A stretch of 64,000 bases of DNA from Bacteroidales bacterium UBA4333 (GCA_002394335.1 DGTP01000003.1:247659-311658); one strand, 5' to 3'; shown: positions 25,051 through 33,349, counted from the first letter of the stretch. A program made the numbers and translations. Notes: generated by a model from the letters alone, not told the origin.

Positions 25051-27654
25051 TTATCGCACAGAGGTCAGTCTCCGGATAGTGGCATTGAAAGCATCCTTCC
25101 GGAGCAGGTCTTCGAGTGAGATATGCATCCTGTAGTTCCAGAAATGGCGCGGATTTGACGGCACATTGATACGCTCCCCATTGGCATCCGGGAGACGCAC
25201 CTCTCCGTCAACAGCCAGCCAGTCTTGCAACGGCAGGATAACCCACATCGCAGGACTGTACATATGCTGGTTAACGATAAACTCGGCTATCTGCGGAGTC
25301 ATCTCCTTCGGTGCTTCACCCCACCAGCCCATCTGCTCATTATAGAATTTCTGGGTCACGGCACGGTCTTCCTCCCACCATGCACGCAATGGGTTAGTGT
25401 CGTGCGTTCCGGTCGTGCAAACGCTCAGATAGGGGGCATCAGCCGGATGAGCAAAAGTCAGGGTCGGATCCTTGGGCATACGCTGGATCTCAAGACTCAG
25501 AATCTGCAACTCGTGCATCACATCCGGTACACAAGCCGGTACCATTCCCAAGTCCTCACCACAGCAGAGCATATGCGTGGCATTGATCAGCGTAGGCAGC
25601 TTGCGCATGGCTGACTGGCGCCAGAACTCCGTATGACGACGGAAGAAATAGTCATTGTAGATACGCATCAGCACCTCTTTCTGGTCGTCGTACAACTCGT
25701 TATAGGAGTGAGACTGATAGATTGAGATACGCGGATGAAGCATATACGGATTGTTCTGGTCGATGACAAACAGCTTCTCGCAATGCAGATAAATCAATCC
25801 ATTGCAGATATTGAGTGCTTTCTCGGCCGTCAGACCGGAGGCTTTCAGCTTCTTCTCGTCCCCTACCAGCGCATCGTACCACTCCTGAACCTTGAGTTGG
25901 GTATCAAACTCCTCACGGAAATAATATACATAATTGTCATGCGTAGCCAATGCGTGCTCTTTTGCCCATTCGGTGTCATAACCGAAGACATCACCCAGGA
26001 AATTGGAACGGATATAAGGCTTGGTCATACGGTCCCAGTCAAGGCAGACACCCTGGTTCTGGAGATCCTGATAGGAGTATGGCAATGCCGGAACAAAATG
26101 TCCGCAAAGACCCCATACATCGGTCTTGGGCATCTGCCAGATACGGAAGAAACCCAATATATGGTCTATACGATACGCATCAAAATAATCCTGCATCTTC
26201 TGGAAACGGTGACGCCACCAGGAGAAACCGTCTTTTGCCATCTCGTCCCAGTTATAGGTCGGGAAACCCCAGTTCTGACCGGAGATAGAGAAGTCATCCG
26301 GCGGAGCTCCGGCGGAGGCATTCAGATTAAAGAGCTCTGGATTCGTATAAGCATCTACCGAATCAGGCGAGATCCCGATAGGTATATCACCCTTCATCGC
26401 TACACCGATCGAATGGGCATATGCCACTGCCTCGCTCAACTGCTTGTCGGCATGGAACTGAAGATAGTAGTAGAACTCCTTCGGCTGCTTGTCGCGACGG
26501 TGCAGAAACTCTGCATACGGCACCAGCCACTCGCTGTTCTTGGCAAAGAAGGCTTTGTACTCCGCAGTCGAGAAACAAGCGTCACCTTCGGCTTTGAAGA
26601 GCTGCTTGAAGTATTTCATCTTCTCGTCATAGACGCACTGATAATCGGCTATCGGCTTGCGGTTGAACTCCTCTTTGGTGGCATTGTATTTCTTCTTTTG
26701 TGCCGGGGTGAGGCGTCCCATGCGCTCGATATTGATATAGATGGGATGAAGCGCAAAAACCGATACGGCATTATAAGGATACGAGTCACGGTTGGTGTGG
26801 GTCAGCGTCGTGTCGTTGATAGGCAGGGTCTGAATCATCTTCTGACCGGTGAGTGCTGCCCAGTCTGCCATCTTCTTCAAGTCAAGAAACTCTCCTATAC
26901 CGAATCCCTCTTCCGTACGAAGCGAGAACACCGGCACAGCTACGCCGGCACCCTTGAAACGAGGCTGGGTCCTGCGGAACGAACGGTCGTTCTGGTAGAT
27001 CTTGACTCCTTTCTGAACTCCCCATATCTTGCGGTTTTCACCCCACTCCATATCTACCGTCTGACCCGTATGCAGATCGTATATCACATACTTGTACTCG
27101 ATAATCTGATCTGCCTCAGCCTCAAAATCCGCATGCCACAGAGGGAACTCGCCGTCCTGCATCGGCAGCTTGTCATCCTGGGACCAGTTGCCCAAAGCCG
27201 GGATATTACCTACTACCGCTACACCTTGCGTCGGCAGAATCTGAGGCAGATCGATCGTCAGACGGATATTGCCCTTCGGCGATTTCACCTTCTCCGGCTT
27301 GCGGCGAAGGAAAAGAGACTTGAGGAATGCCGTCGTATAGAACGACTTCTCGTAATCAATCGCCTGCCAGAAATCACGAACGATTATCTTCTTGTCCGAA
27401 GCATGCAGAGGCAGTGTGCGCGGCTCGCCTGCTTCGTAGATAAAACCGCCGTCCTGAAGACGAATAGCATATTTATACTGCACCGAACTTGGAAAATCCG
27501 ACACAGGCAGGGTCGCTGTCCAGAAGTCAGCACCCTGACATGTCAATAGCAGGGGATTTTGCTCCGTCCAACCCAAAATGGAATGCTGCGTCTCGATCAC
27601 GCAAAGGGTTTGCCCATACTCGGCACGATAGTTAATTTGAAACGTTACAGTCAT
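25051..27654 (-). CDS. malQ: 4-alpha-glucanotransferase (GH77) with two N-terminal CBM20 domains
   Basis: 867 aa. Disproportionating enzyme that moves alpha-1,4-glucan segments in maltodextrin and glycogen metabolism. Two starch-binding CBM20 modules lie at ~1-110 (WTEQNPLLL...) and ~125-240 (GVAVVGNIPALGNWSQDD), followed by the GH77 barrel with GVAVPVFSLRTEEGFGIGEF, the nucleophile region DAYRIDHILGFFRIW, CGEDLG and GTHDTNPLRAWWEED. ATG 27654 starts the first CBM directly; a longer frame would run into the promoter. The long open frame on the opposite strand of this gene is not coding. Confidence 0.95.
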   Translation of the reverse strand: MTVTFQINYRAEYGQTLCVIETQHSILGWTEQNPLLLTCQGADFWTATLPVSDFPSSVQYKYAIRLQDGGFIYEAGEPRTLPLHASDKKIIVRDFWQAIDYEKSFYTTAFLKSLFLRRKPEKVKSPKGNIRLTIDLPQILPTQGVAVVGNIPALGNWSQDDKLPMQDGEFPLWHADFEAEADQIIEYKYVIYDLHTGQTVDMEWGENRKIWGVQKGVKIYQNDRSFRRTQPRFKGAGVAVPVFSLRTEEGFGIGEFLDLKKMADWAALTGQKMIQTLPINDTTLTHTNRDSYPYNAVSVFALHPIYINIERMGRLTPAQKKKYNATKEEFNRKPIADYQCVYDEKMKYFKQLFKAEGDACFSTAEYKAFFAKNSEWLVPYAEFLHRRDKQPKEFYYYLQFHADKQLSEAVAYAHSIGVAMKGDIPIGISPDSVDAYTNPELFNLNASAGAPPDDFSISGQNWGFPTYNWDEMAKDGFSWWRHRFQKMQDYFDAYRIDHILGFFRIWQMPKTDVWGLCGHFVPALPYSYQDLQNQGVCLDWDRMTKPYIRSNFLGDVFGYDTEWAKEHALATHDNYVYYFREEFDTQLKVQEWYDALVGDEKKLKASGLTAEKALNICNGLIYLHCEKLFVIDQNNPYMLHPRISIYQSHSYNELYDDQKEVLMRIYNDYFFRRHTEFWRQSAMRKLPTLINATHMLCCGEDLGMVPACVPDVMHELQILSLEIQRMPKDPTLTFAHPADAPYLSVCTTGTHDTNPLRAWWEEDRAVTQKFYNEQMGWWGEAPKEMTPQIAEFIVNQHMYSPAMWVILPLQDWLAVDGEVRLPDANGERINVPSNPRHFWNYRMHISLEDLLRKDAFNATIRRLTSVR

Positions 27655-27685
27655 AGTATTTTTCTCATTAGATTTATTTTGGCTA

Positions 27686-27717
27686 CAAAGATACACTTTT
27701 TTTTTCAAAGTGCCAAA
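27686..27717 (-). promoter_or_regulatory. malQ promoter
   Basis: Minus strand: TTTG (-33, 27717-27714), 20 bp, TATCTTTG (-7, 27693-27686), about 30 bp before ATG 27654. Confidence 0.8.
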
Positions 27718-28572
27718 TTATTTTGCGTTTTTCTTTACAAAAGTACCAATAAGCATCGGTAAAAGACTGTTGATCGCCCATAAAAGCATTCCAGCTAACG
27801 TGGCTTCCATCGACCGGAATACAAACATCGCTGTTGCACCACGGATTCCGACCTCCGCTACCGATACGGATGGAGCTATGGTGACGAACAGATAATAAAC
27901 CGGTATCTCCACCAAACGGGACAACGACACTTCCAACCCGAACAAACGGAGACACAGTGCCAGCTGCACACACCAGCATAAGTACCGCAACAGACTCTGA
28001 CCCAACGAACCCAAAAGCTTGGTATAAGAGACTTTGACCCAACGGTGCAATATCTTTGGCAGAAGCAAAGTGACAGCCAATACCGTTACAATAACCACAC
28101 CTGACAACCATATTTCGGGGCTCCGGTTTCTATCGCCTATGAGCCAGACAATCAACGGAACAACACCTGCCGACACAATAGCCGTTGTCATGGTCATTGA
28201 CCCCAGAACGCCCAGACTGAGCACTTCTGCCCAACGAGGCTCTTTCATCAGCAAAGCCCTTGACGGATATTCGCCCAACTGGTATGGCGTCAACTGACCG
28301 GCTATCTTGCTGAAATACACCTGACGCTGCGCCTCCTGCAACGATATATCACCTGTCAGATACTGCCAACGCCATGCCTCCAGCAGCATATTCACCGGCA
28401 TAAGCAGCAACGCCGACACACCGCATAAGACGGCGATCCCGTCTGCCTGACGGAAATGCAACAGAAGAGACGACCACTCGTCATAAGTATATAGCTTATA
28501 ACCGATATACACGTAGGCGGCGATCGTCAGAAACCAGGACAGACCGTTTATGTAGCGTTGTTTACGATTCAC
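27718..28572 (-). CDS. Lysylphosphatidylglycerol-synthase-TM-like (UPF0104) membrane protein
   Basis: About 284 aa with seven to eight hydrophobic helices and the family phrases MLLEAWRWQYL, KIAGQLTPYQLGEYPSRALL and SVAEVGIRGATAMF. The family includes lipid flippases and uncharacterised membrane proteins; there is no catalytic domain, so no lysyl transfer is expected. The start is taken as GTG 28572, because the promoter's -7 box ends at 28577: the GTG would fall at or next to the transcription start (leaderless mRNA). Any start further upstream would lie inside the promoter. Confidence 0.82.
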   Translation of the reverse strand: MNRKQRYINGLSWFLTIAAYVYIGYKLYTYDEWSSLLLHFRQADGIAVLCGVSALLLMPVNMLLEAWRWQYLTGDISLQEAQRQVYFSKIAGQLTPYQLGEYPSRALLMKEPRWAEVLSLGVLGSMTMTTAIVSAGVVPLIVWLIGDRNRSPEIWLSGVVIVTVLAVTLLLPKILHRWVKVSYTKLLGSLGQSLLRYLCWCVQLALCLRLFGLEVSLSRLVEIPVYYLFVTIAPSVSVAEVGIRGATAMFVFRSMEATLAGMLLWAINSLLPMLIGTFVKKNAK

Positions 28573-28576
28573 AGCA

Positions 28577-28608
28577 CAAAAATACAACTTTATTTGCAAA
28601 TATGCAAA
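28577..28608 (-). promoter_or_regulatory. Promoter of the UPF0104-like gene, interlocked with a divergent promoter
   Basis: Minus strand: TTTGCATAT (-33, 28608-28605), 20 bp, TATTTTTG (-7, 28584-28577); GTG start 4 bp later. Confidence 0.82.
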
Positions 28609-28624
28609 TTTTACTGTACCTTTG
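28593..28624 (+). promoter_or_regulatory. Promoter of the HhH-barrel gene, interlocked with a divergent promoter
   Basis: TTTGCAAAT (-33 at 28593), 20 bp, TACCTTTG (-7 at 28617-28624); ATG 28634 only 9 bp later. Confidence 0.82.
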
Positions 28625-28633
28625 TGCGCTGAA

Positions 28634-30490
28634 ATGCGAAAATATGCACTCATAGCGATGTTATTTTGCACCGTGAGGGCGGTAGCACAACTACCGGTGG
28701 AAGATGTTATCCATGATATCTATGCGCAGCTCACCGAACTGGAGGGAGTGGATTATGAAGAACTGCAAATGGATCTGCTGGATCTGGCTGCACACCCCAT
28801 CGACCTCAATACCGCTACCGAGAGTGATCTGCAACGCCTCCCGTTTCTATCTCCACAGCAGGTGGACGACATTCTCCTTTATGTCTATCTGCATCCCTTG
28901 GACAGCCTCTACGAACTGAGGATGATACCCTCCCTTCAGGACTATGATATACGCAATATCCGCGCTTTCTGTTATGTGAAGCCGCGGGCACATGCTGAGA
29001 AGGACAAGATCTATCCGGCGGAGATACCACGGCAAATAAGGCAGGAGATCATCACACGCATAGACGCACGTAATATAGAGGATTACACCAACGACCCTGT
29101 CGCGCTACAGTTCCGCTACAAGGCGCGCTATCGGGACTATGCGGAGATAGGGCTACGCCTCAACCGACCTGCCGGAGAAGATGCTTCCGCGCTACAATAC
29201 GGAGGATATATACAGCTCCAAAACATCGGTCCGCTCCAAAAACTCGTTTTGGGTAACATGCAAGCCCATTTCGGACAGGGACTGGTGATGGCTTCCGCTT
29301 TCCATACAGGCAAAAACATGTATGTCGCCAATGTCGGATACGAACAGGAGGGGGTGCGCAAACTCAACGCAATCGACGGAAGCGGACTACACGGAATAGG
29401 CGCTACCATGCAATGGACACACGGAAAGACCCGATTCCTCTTGTCCGCGCTCTATTCGCTCCAAAAAGACCGGAACAACATCCGCCACCATGCACTCGGT
29501 GCCAATCTCACCCTCTCACGCAACCAATGGAAAATAGGCTTCACCGCTATCGAACACATCTACTCCGACACGATCGCCCCTTACCGTGACATGGCATATA
29601 ACGCCCGGTATTTCCGGGGCACCAAACAGATGGTTTTGGGACTGAATGCCCGATACCGCTGGCGGTGGCTGGACATCTTCGGCGAGGTGGCTACGGCGCA
29701 GAACAACCGCTGGGGAGCAGCCGCACAGACAGGGGCGCGCATCTATCCTCTCAGCGGCGTGGAGATCACCCTGCTACACCGCTATTTCTCGCCTTGGTAC
29801 GACAACCCCTCCGGATACGCTTTCTCACAGACAGCAAGAGTCAATGACGAACACGGTATCTATCTTGCTACGGATATACGCCTCATCCCCGGATGGCGGC
29901 TGTCCGCCTACGCAGACCTCTTCCGCTTTGAGGGAGTCAAATACGGCATCCCTTTCGCGCCATCGTACGGCTATGACGCCGTGGCGGAGGCACTGTACAT
30001 ACCCGACGGCACCTATTCTATACGTATGCGTGTCCGCGCACGGGAGAAAGGCAGGAAAGCGCACTATAGCACACGCGCAATCTTCAGCTGCCAACGCTCA
30101 GGATGGTCGCTCTGCTCCTATGCCGAAGCCAATATCACCACCGACACCTTGGGAAACCGCGGATGGGGAATAAGCATCGCACAGGATATACAATACCGCT
30201 TCACTACTGTTCCACTTGCTATTCAGGCACGGCTGCAAGGCTTCGATGCACGGCAATGGGACAACCGCATCTACCGCTCCGAACACGATGTGCTCTACTC
30301 CTTCTCATCTACCGCCGCCTATGGCAGAGGAGGAAAAATAGCCCTCAACATCCGTTATCATATCCTACCCCGGCTATCGCTCTATCTCTGTCTCAAAGAG
30401 ACGATCTACCACCCCTCATGGGCACACGCACGCGCTATCCCGCTCAGCCGGACCGATATTCACCTCATGCTACGAGCCAAACTGCCATGA
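28634..30490 (+). CDS. Exported protein with N-terminal helix-hairpin-helix and C-terminal beta-barrel
   Basis: 618 aa. Signal peptide MRKYALIAMLFCTVRAVAQ; residues ~45-120 carry an HhH-type module (PIDLNTATESDLQRLPFLSP, then MIPSLQDYDIRNI). From ~150 the sequence alternates as in an outer-membrane barrel (LRLNRPAGEDASALQYGGYI, LPRLSLYLCLKETIY) and ends in a short aromatic-poor strand. Such HhH-barrel proteins recur in Bacteroidota; a role in DNA passage across the outer membrane is an attractive guess given comEC and the ComEA-like gene at 9-12 kb, but unproven. The 5' leader would be only a few nucleotides. Confidence 0.82.
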   Translation: MRKYALIAMLFCTVRAVAQLPVEDVIHDIYAQLTELEGVDYEELQMDLLDLAAHPIDLNTATESDLQRLPFLSPQQVDDILLYVYLHPLDSLYELRMIPSLQDYDIRNIRAFCYVKPRAHAEKDKIYPAEIPRQIRQEIITRIDARNIEDYTNDPVALQFRYKARYRDYAEIGLRLNRPAGEDASALQYGGYIQLQNIGPLQKLVLGNMQAHFGQGLVMASAFHTGKNMYVANVGYEQEGVRKLNAIDGSGLHGIGATMQWTHGKTRFLLSALYSLQKDRNNIRHHALGANLTLSRNQWKIGFTAIEHIYSDTIAPYRDMAYNARYFRGTKQMVLGLNARYRWRWLDIFGEVATAQNNRWGAAAQTGARIYPLSGVEITLLHRYFSPWYDNPSGYAFSQTARVNDEHGIYLATDIRLIPGWRLSAYADLFRFEGVKYGIPFAPSYGYDAVAEALYIPDGTYSIRMRVRAREKGRKAHYSTRAIFSCQRSGWSLCSYAEANITTDTLGNRGWGISIAQDIQYRFTTVPLAIQARLQGFDARQWDNRIYRSEHDVLYSFSSTAAYGRGGKIALNIRYHILPRLSLYLCLKETIYHPSWAHARAIPLSRTDIHLMLRAKLP

Positions 30491-30501
30491 ACCGAAACAA
30501 A

Positions 30502-30529
30502 AGGGATCTCATCCGTAGATGAAATCCCT
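30502..30529 (-). terminator. Terminator of tRNA-Met
   Basis: Minus strand: GGGATTTCATC / GATGAGATCCC hairpin (30528-30503) followed by TTTTGTTT, directly after the tRNA. Confidence 0.8.
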
Positions 30530-30531
30530 CG

Positions 30532-30606
30532 TGGTCCCACTTGGGCTTGAACCAAGGACCCCCTGATTATGAGTCAGGTGCTACTAACCAACTGAGCTAT
30601 AGGACC
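30532..30606 (-). tRNA. tRNA with anticodon CAT (probably elongator Met; Ile2 not excluded)
   Basis: Minus strand, 75 nt: acceptor GGTCCTA/TGGGACC with discriminator A, anticodon stem CCTGA/TCAGG with loop CTCATAA, T arm with GGTTCAAG. The D stem is only three clean pairs (GCT/AGC). CCA not encoded. Whether C34 is modified to lysidine (Ile2) cannot be read from DNA. Confidence 0.9.
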
Positions 30607-30608
30607 AT

Positions 30609-30624
30609 CGTGTCATCAGACACG
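30609..30624 (-). other. Small hairpin between the OmpA gene and tRNA-Met
   Basis: CGTGTC/GACACG stem with a TGAT loop in the 26 bp separating the OmpA stop from the tRNA on the same strand. No T run, so more likely a processing or stabilising hairpin than a terminator. Confidence 0.4.
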
Positions 30625-30632
30625 CTTTGTAT

Positions 30633-32174
30633 TTACTTGATGCTTTGGTAGTAAGCCTCAGCCTCTTCTTTCGTGATCTTCTTCTGCTCCTCTGTCAGAT
30701 CAGGTATCTTGACATCCAGACCTACAGGCATCTTGTTCAGTCCGTCCTTGAAGAGCTGCTTGTTTGCCTCGTAGATATATACCCAGCAGTTAGGGTTGCT
30801 GAAGTAGTTCCGAGCCAGACGGGTCAGCGTGTTGGCGTTTACCGACTCACGGTCTGTAACAACCGGAGCAGTGTTGTCGTTGTTCACGTTATAAGAACCG
30901 TTCTTCTCACGCTCTGCTTTGCGACGATCGAAGTCTTCCTTCGAGATGAGACGGATCTCGGCACGGCGGTTAGGTCCGTAAGCACCCTTGCTGCGACGAC
31001 CTACAATCTTGCCGCGACCGGATGTCAGGAAGCGATCCTCAGGAATATTGTACTCTTCCTTCAACTCCTCCAATACTCGTTTCGCACGGTTCTCTGCCAA
31101 TTTCGCGTTGAAGTCGTCCGAACCCGTGTTGTCGCAGATACCTACCACATCAATGTACAAGTCGTCACGACCATTCAAAACCTGGGCTACCTCTTGGATA
31201 GTGTTCAGACCTCTTTCGGTCAACTCAGACTTGGCGTTATCGAAGTAAACATAGAATACCTGATCGCTCTCGCCACCATAGATCTCAGTCTTCTCATGAA
31301 TCTCTTTGCATACCACGGTATCTTTGCTGAAGTAGTAAACAGTGTCTTTCTCAGCAGGCTTGTTGCCGCGACCGTAGTTGTCCAGGAAGTAGTCACGAGG
31401 CATGTTACGCGGGTGGGATTTCTTCACTGCATTGATCTTGTAACGCAGGTTCAGAGTAATATCGAAGATACCGTCATTGTTCTTCGACGGGTGGGCATAT
31501 TCGCCCTGGTAACCACGACCGTCCAGATAGTCACGCGTGAAATAAGAGTAGTTCGCGCGAAGACCCAACGCGATGGAACGGTTCAGGTTGAACTCGAAAT
31601 TGGCACCTGCCTGAACATATCCGATAGTACTGTAACCGTCATCCGACTTCGGTTCGTACTCCAACGTGTGACCGCGAGTCACATCCTCGTTGTCATAGTA
31701 GATACCGCGTTTGTAAAACGCTGCACCACCACCAACCATGGCATGCAATGAGAAGATCTTCTTGCGTGCACGCGGGAACCATAGATTAATAAGATCCAAC
31801 GATACATAAGCTCCGGCTTTGTGCTGATGACCTGTCAACAACGTATCAGCTGCCACATTGTGCTTACCCGTAACCGTGTACATGTCGTACATATACTCGA
31901 TACCGAGACCCCATGTCGGAGTGAACGAGTACTCCAATGCCAAACCCGCTGTCGGAATAGCTACGTTATGCTTCATCTCACTCGAAAAGTCACCGTCGAA
32001 TGAACTGAATCCGATATGAGGAATCAATGACCAGTGAGCCAACTCCGGCACTGCATTCTCATTCTCCTCAAGCTTGTATGGATGCACACCCTTCGCAGGA
32101 ATGCTATCTTCTGCAACAACTGACAAACTCATCAGAGCTGCTGCAAAAAGGAGGAAAGATTTCTTCAATAACAT
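30633..32174 (-). CDS. Outer-membrane protein with barrel, OmpA domain and C-terminal LysM-like domain
   Basis: 513 aa. Signal peptide ends at LSVVAE (about residue 22). Residues ~40-250 form a beta-barrel (WSLIPHIGFSSFDGDFSSEM, GLGIEYMYDMYTV). Around 300-410 lies an OmpA peptidoglycan-binding domain with IDVVGICDNTGSDDFN and LAENRAKRVLEE, retaining the Asp and Arg that hold diaminopimelate. The last ~75 residues look LysM-like (TLTRLARNYFSNPNCWVYIY, GLDVKIPDL). It should tie the outer membrane to peptidoglycan by two modules. Strong promoter at 32218-32249; tRNA-Met lies downstream and may be read through. Confidence 0.88.
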   Translation of the reverse strand: MLLKKSFLLFAAALMSLSVVAEDSIPAKGVHPYKLEENENAVPELAHWSLIPHIGFSSFDGDFSSEMKHNVAIPTAGLALEYSFTPTWGLGIEYMYDMYTVTGKHNVAADTLLTGHQHKAGAYVSLDLINLWFPRARKKIFSLHAMVGGGAAFYKRGIYYDNEDVTRGHTLEYEPKSDDGYSTIGYVQAGANFEFNLNRSIALGLRANYSYFTRDYLDGRGYQGEYAHPSKNNDGIFDITLNLRYKINAVKKSHPRNMPRDYFLDNYGRGNKPAEKDTVYYFSKDTVVCKEIHEKTEIYGGESDQVFYVYFDNAKSELTERGLNTIQEVAQVLNGRDDLYIDVVGICDNTGSDDFNAKLAENRAKRVLEELKEEYNIPEDRFLTSGRGKIVGRRSKGAYGPNRRAEIRLISKEDFDRRKAEREKNGSYNVNNDNTAPVVTDRESVNANTLTRLARNYFSNPNCWVYIYEANKQLFKDGLNKMPVGLDVKIPDLTEEQKKITKEEAEAYYQSIK

Positions 32175-32217
32175 GATTTTTTATAGTTACAATATACGTA
32201 TTTCACCATTCAGCGTG

Positions 32218-32249
32218 CAAAATTACTACAAAATTCCCACATATGCAAA
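32218..32249 (-). promoter_or_regulatory. Promoter of the OmpA-LysM gene
   Basis: Minus strand: TTTGCATAT (-33, 32249-32246), 20 bp, TAATTTTG (-7, 32225-32218). Confidence 0.82.
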
Positions 32250-32348
32250 TTTTTCGGCATTTTTTTCAAAAAAATACACAATCAAATGTTGTATTTCAAC
32301 CAAAGTGTGTCTTTTTTATCGTAAATGTGCGTTTTTAATGCCTAAAAA

Positions 32349-32380
32349 TTTGGTCATATCAAAAAAAAGCAGTACTTTTG
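32349..32380 (+). promoter_or_regulatory. Orphan plus-strand promoter
   Basis: TTTG (-33 at 32349), 20 bp, TACTTTTG (-7 at 32373-32380) followed by CACCG. No plus-strand gene lies downstream before 42 kb; a short transcript ending at 32446-32459 is predicted. Confidence 0.7.
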
Positions 32381-32386
32381 CACCGT

Positions 32387-32460
32387 GTTTTTCATGGTAT
32401 TAGATTTTAAGGTTAAGTAAAAAGATTGGGTTGCCGGGAGGCAACCTGCTTTGTTTTTAT
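32387..32460 (+). ncRNA. Candidate short transcript (about 75 nt) with an 8-codon ORF and terminator
   Basis: Between the orphan promoter and an intrinsic terminator. It contains ATG at 32394 opening a frame of eight codons (MVLDFKVK, stop at 32418-32420) right before the terminator stem. It may be a small RNA or a leader peptide with attenuator; nothing on this strand downstream looks regulated. Confidence 0.45.
32429..32459 (+). terminator. Intrinsic terminator of the short transcript
   Basis: GGTTGCC-GGGA-GGCAACC stem followed by TGCTTTGTTTTT. Confidence 0.75.
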
Positions 32461-32484
32461 AGGGTTCTCTGCGAATATCTGCAC

Positions 32485-32520
32485 GGAAAACCGCCCCGAA
32501 GAGCGGTTTTCCTGTGTTTT
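32485..32520 (+). terminator. Second strong hairpin, terminator-like
   Basis: GGAAAACCGC/GCGGTTTTCC stem (32485-32512) followed by TGTGTTTT on the plus strand. Confidence 0.6.
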
Positions 32521-32557
32521 CGTAAATTACGTAAATTACGTAAATTACGCTAAATTA
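32521..32557. repeat. 9-bp tandem repeat CGTAAATTA
   Basis: Three perfect copies (32521-32547) and a fourth with one inserted base (CGCTAAATTA, 32548-32557), at the downstream edge of the small-gene cluster. Confidence 0.9.
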
Positions 32558-32577
32558 CGGCTCGCCATGCGAGCCTT

Positions 32578-32955
32578 TTATCCCTGCGCATCGTACTCCT
32601 GTCCGCATACCTTCCACAGATACGCCCGCATCGTGCGCTTGCCGCCGGCAGTGTCTTTCTGTGCGTTGAACGCCTCCTGGTCGGCTGCCATCTTCGACAG
32701 GTCTTTGGCGCGTGCTTTCACCATCGCCTGCACCGCCGTGAAGCGTGCGCGGATTTCCAACTCGCGTGCGGAGGGCTCGGTTGAACGGACGGTCTTCTCA
32801 CGCAGGTAGAGACGGTTACAAGCATTGCTCTGGGTGGCTGCCGTACGGTGGGTAGCCAACAGCATCTTGGTGCAAGAGTGCTGACCGCTCTTGCCCGGTT
32901 TCGACAGTGCGCCGGATACATGGTCAATTCCGGCTGAATAAGTTACTTTTGCCAT
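32578..32955 (-). CDS. Small conserved accessory protein, distant paralogue of 33403-33708
   Basis: 125 aa, starts MAKVTYSAGIDHVSGALSKP. The N-terminal third is rich in Ser/Gly/Lys, the rest is helical (PSARELEIRARFTAVQAMVK, ending YLWKVCGQEYDAQG). Layout and spaced residues (TxPxS-ELxxxxxF, LW/YxxxxxEY near the end) match the 101-aa protein at 33403-33708, so the two are probably paralogues. The general shape (MAKxxY, short N-terminal strand region, PS-x-ELxxRxRF) recalls small proteins of Bacteroidales prophages and mobile islands; I know no function. Confidence 0.65.
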   Translation of the reverse strand: MAKVTYSAGIDHVSGALSKPGKSGQHSCTKMLLATHRTAATQSNACNRLYLREKTVRSTEPSARELEIRARFTAVQAMVKARAKDLSKMAADQEAFNAQKDTAGGKRTMRAYLWKVCGQEYDAQG

Positions 32956-32979
32956 AATAGTTAGGGTTTAGGGTTAATA

Positions 32980-33132
32980 TTGTTCATTTCTCGCGCATTT
33001 ATATTGTTCATTTTTCGCGCATTTATTATTGTTCATTTCTCGCGCATCTTTGCGCGAGCCTTCCATCATACATTTCTCGCGCATCTTTGCGCGAGCCGTT
33101 CATTGTTCCCTTCTCGCGCATTCTTGCGCGAG
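32980..33132. repeat. Array of TCTCGCGCA units with three perfect palindromes
   Basis: Five half-units (T)TCTCGCGCA or TTTCGCGCA at 32989, ~33013, 33038, 33075 and 33112. The last three carry the matching arm, giving identical hairpins CTCGCGCA-(TCTT or TTCT)-TGCGCGAG at 33039-33058, 33076-33095 and 33113-33132. The copies are joined by similar spacers (TTGTTCATT). The array fills the gap between two minus-strand genes, so the hairpins would be in the mRNA. Confidence 0.85.
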
Positions 33133-33148
33133 CCGTTCTTCCGTTTAA

Positions 33149-33349
33149 TCACAGCTTCTTCGATGCATCGTAGGTCTCGATGGTCTTGCTCTGGATAACC
33201 ACGCTGGTGTCGCCTTTCTGCCAAGCCTCTGACCGCGTGGTAACGGTTCTTGTCACATTGCACGAACTCAGTCCCAGCCCCGCCGCGAGCGCCGTCAGCG
33301 CGGCGATCAGCACCGAAATAACGATTTTCAGAATTTCTTTACGTGTCAT
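33149..33349 (-). CDS. Small lipoprotein/membrane protein resembling Bacteroidales 'smalltalk' proteins
   Basis: 66 aa. The first half (MTRKEILKIVISVLIAALTA, then LAAGLGLSSC) is a hydrophobic segment ending in a lipobox-like LSSC at about residue 30, close to what I remember as the 'smalltalk' family. The remaining 36 residues are polar (VTRTVTTRSEAWQKGDTSVV). In other Bacteroidales such genes sit in mobile or prophage-like clusters next to HU-like proteins and amidases. Function unknown. Confidence 0.65.
   Translation of the reverse strand: MTRKEILKIVISVLIAALTALAAGLGLSSCNVTRTVTTRSEAWQKGDTSVVIQSKTIETYDASKKL

Noticed and set aside
25735..27549. Open frame of about 600 codons on the plus strand, antisense to malQ
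   Set aside because: No recognisable domains; malQ on the other strand has full GH77 and CBM20 motifs, promoter and terminator. The antisense frame reflects codon bias.
32980..33132. CRISPR-like array
   Set aside because: Repeats are short palindromes with near-identical spacers of uneven length; no cas genes and no unique spacers.
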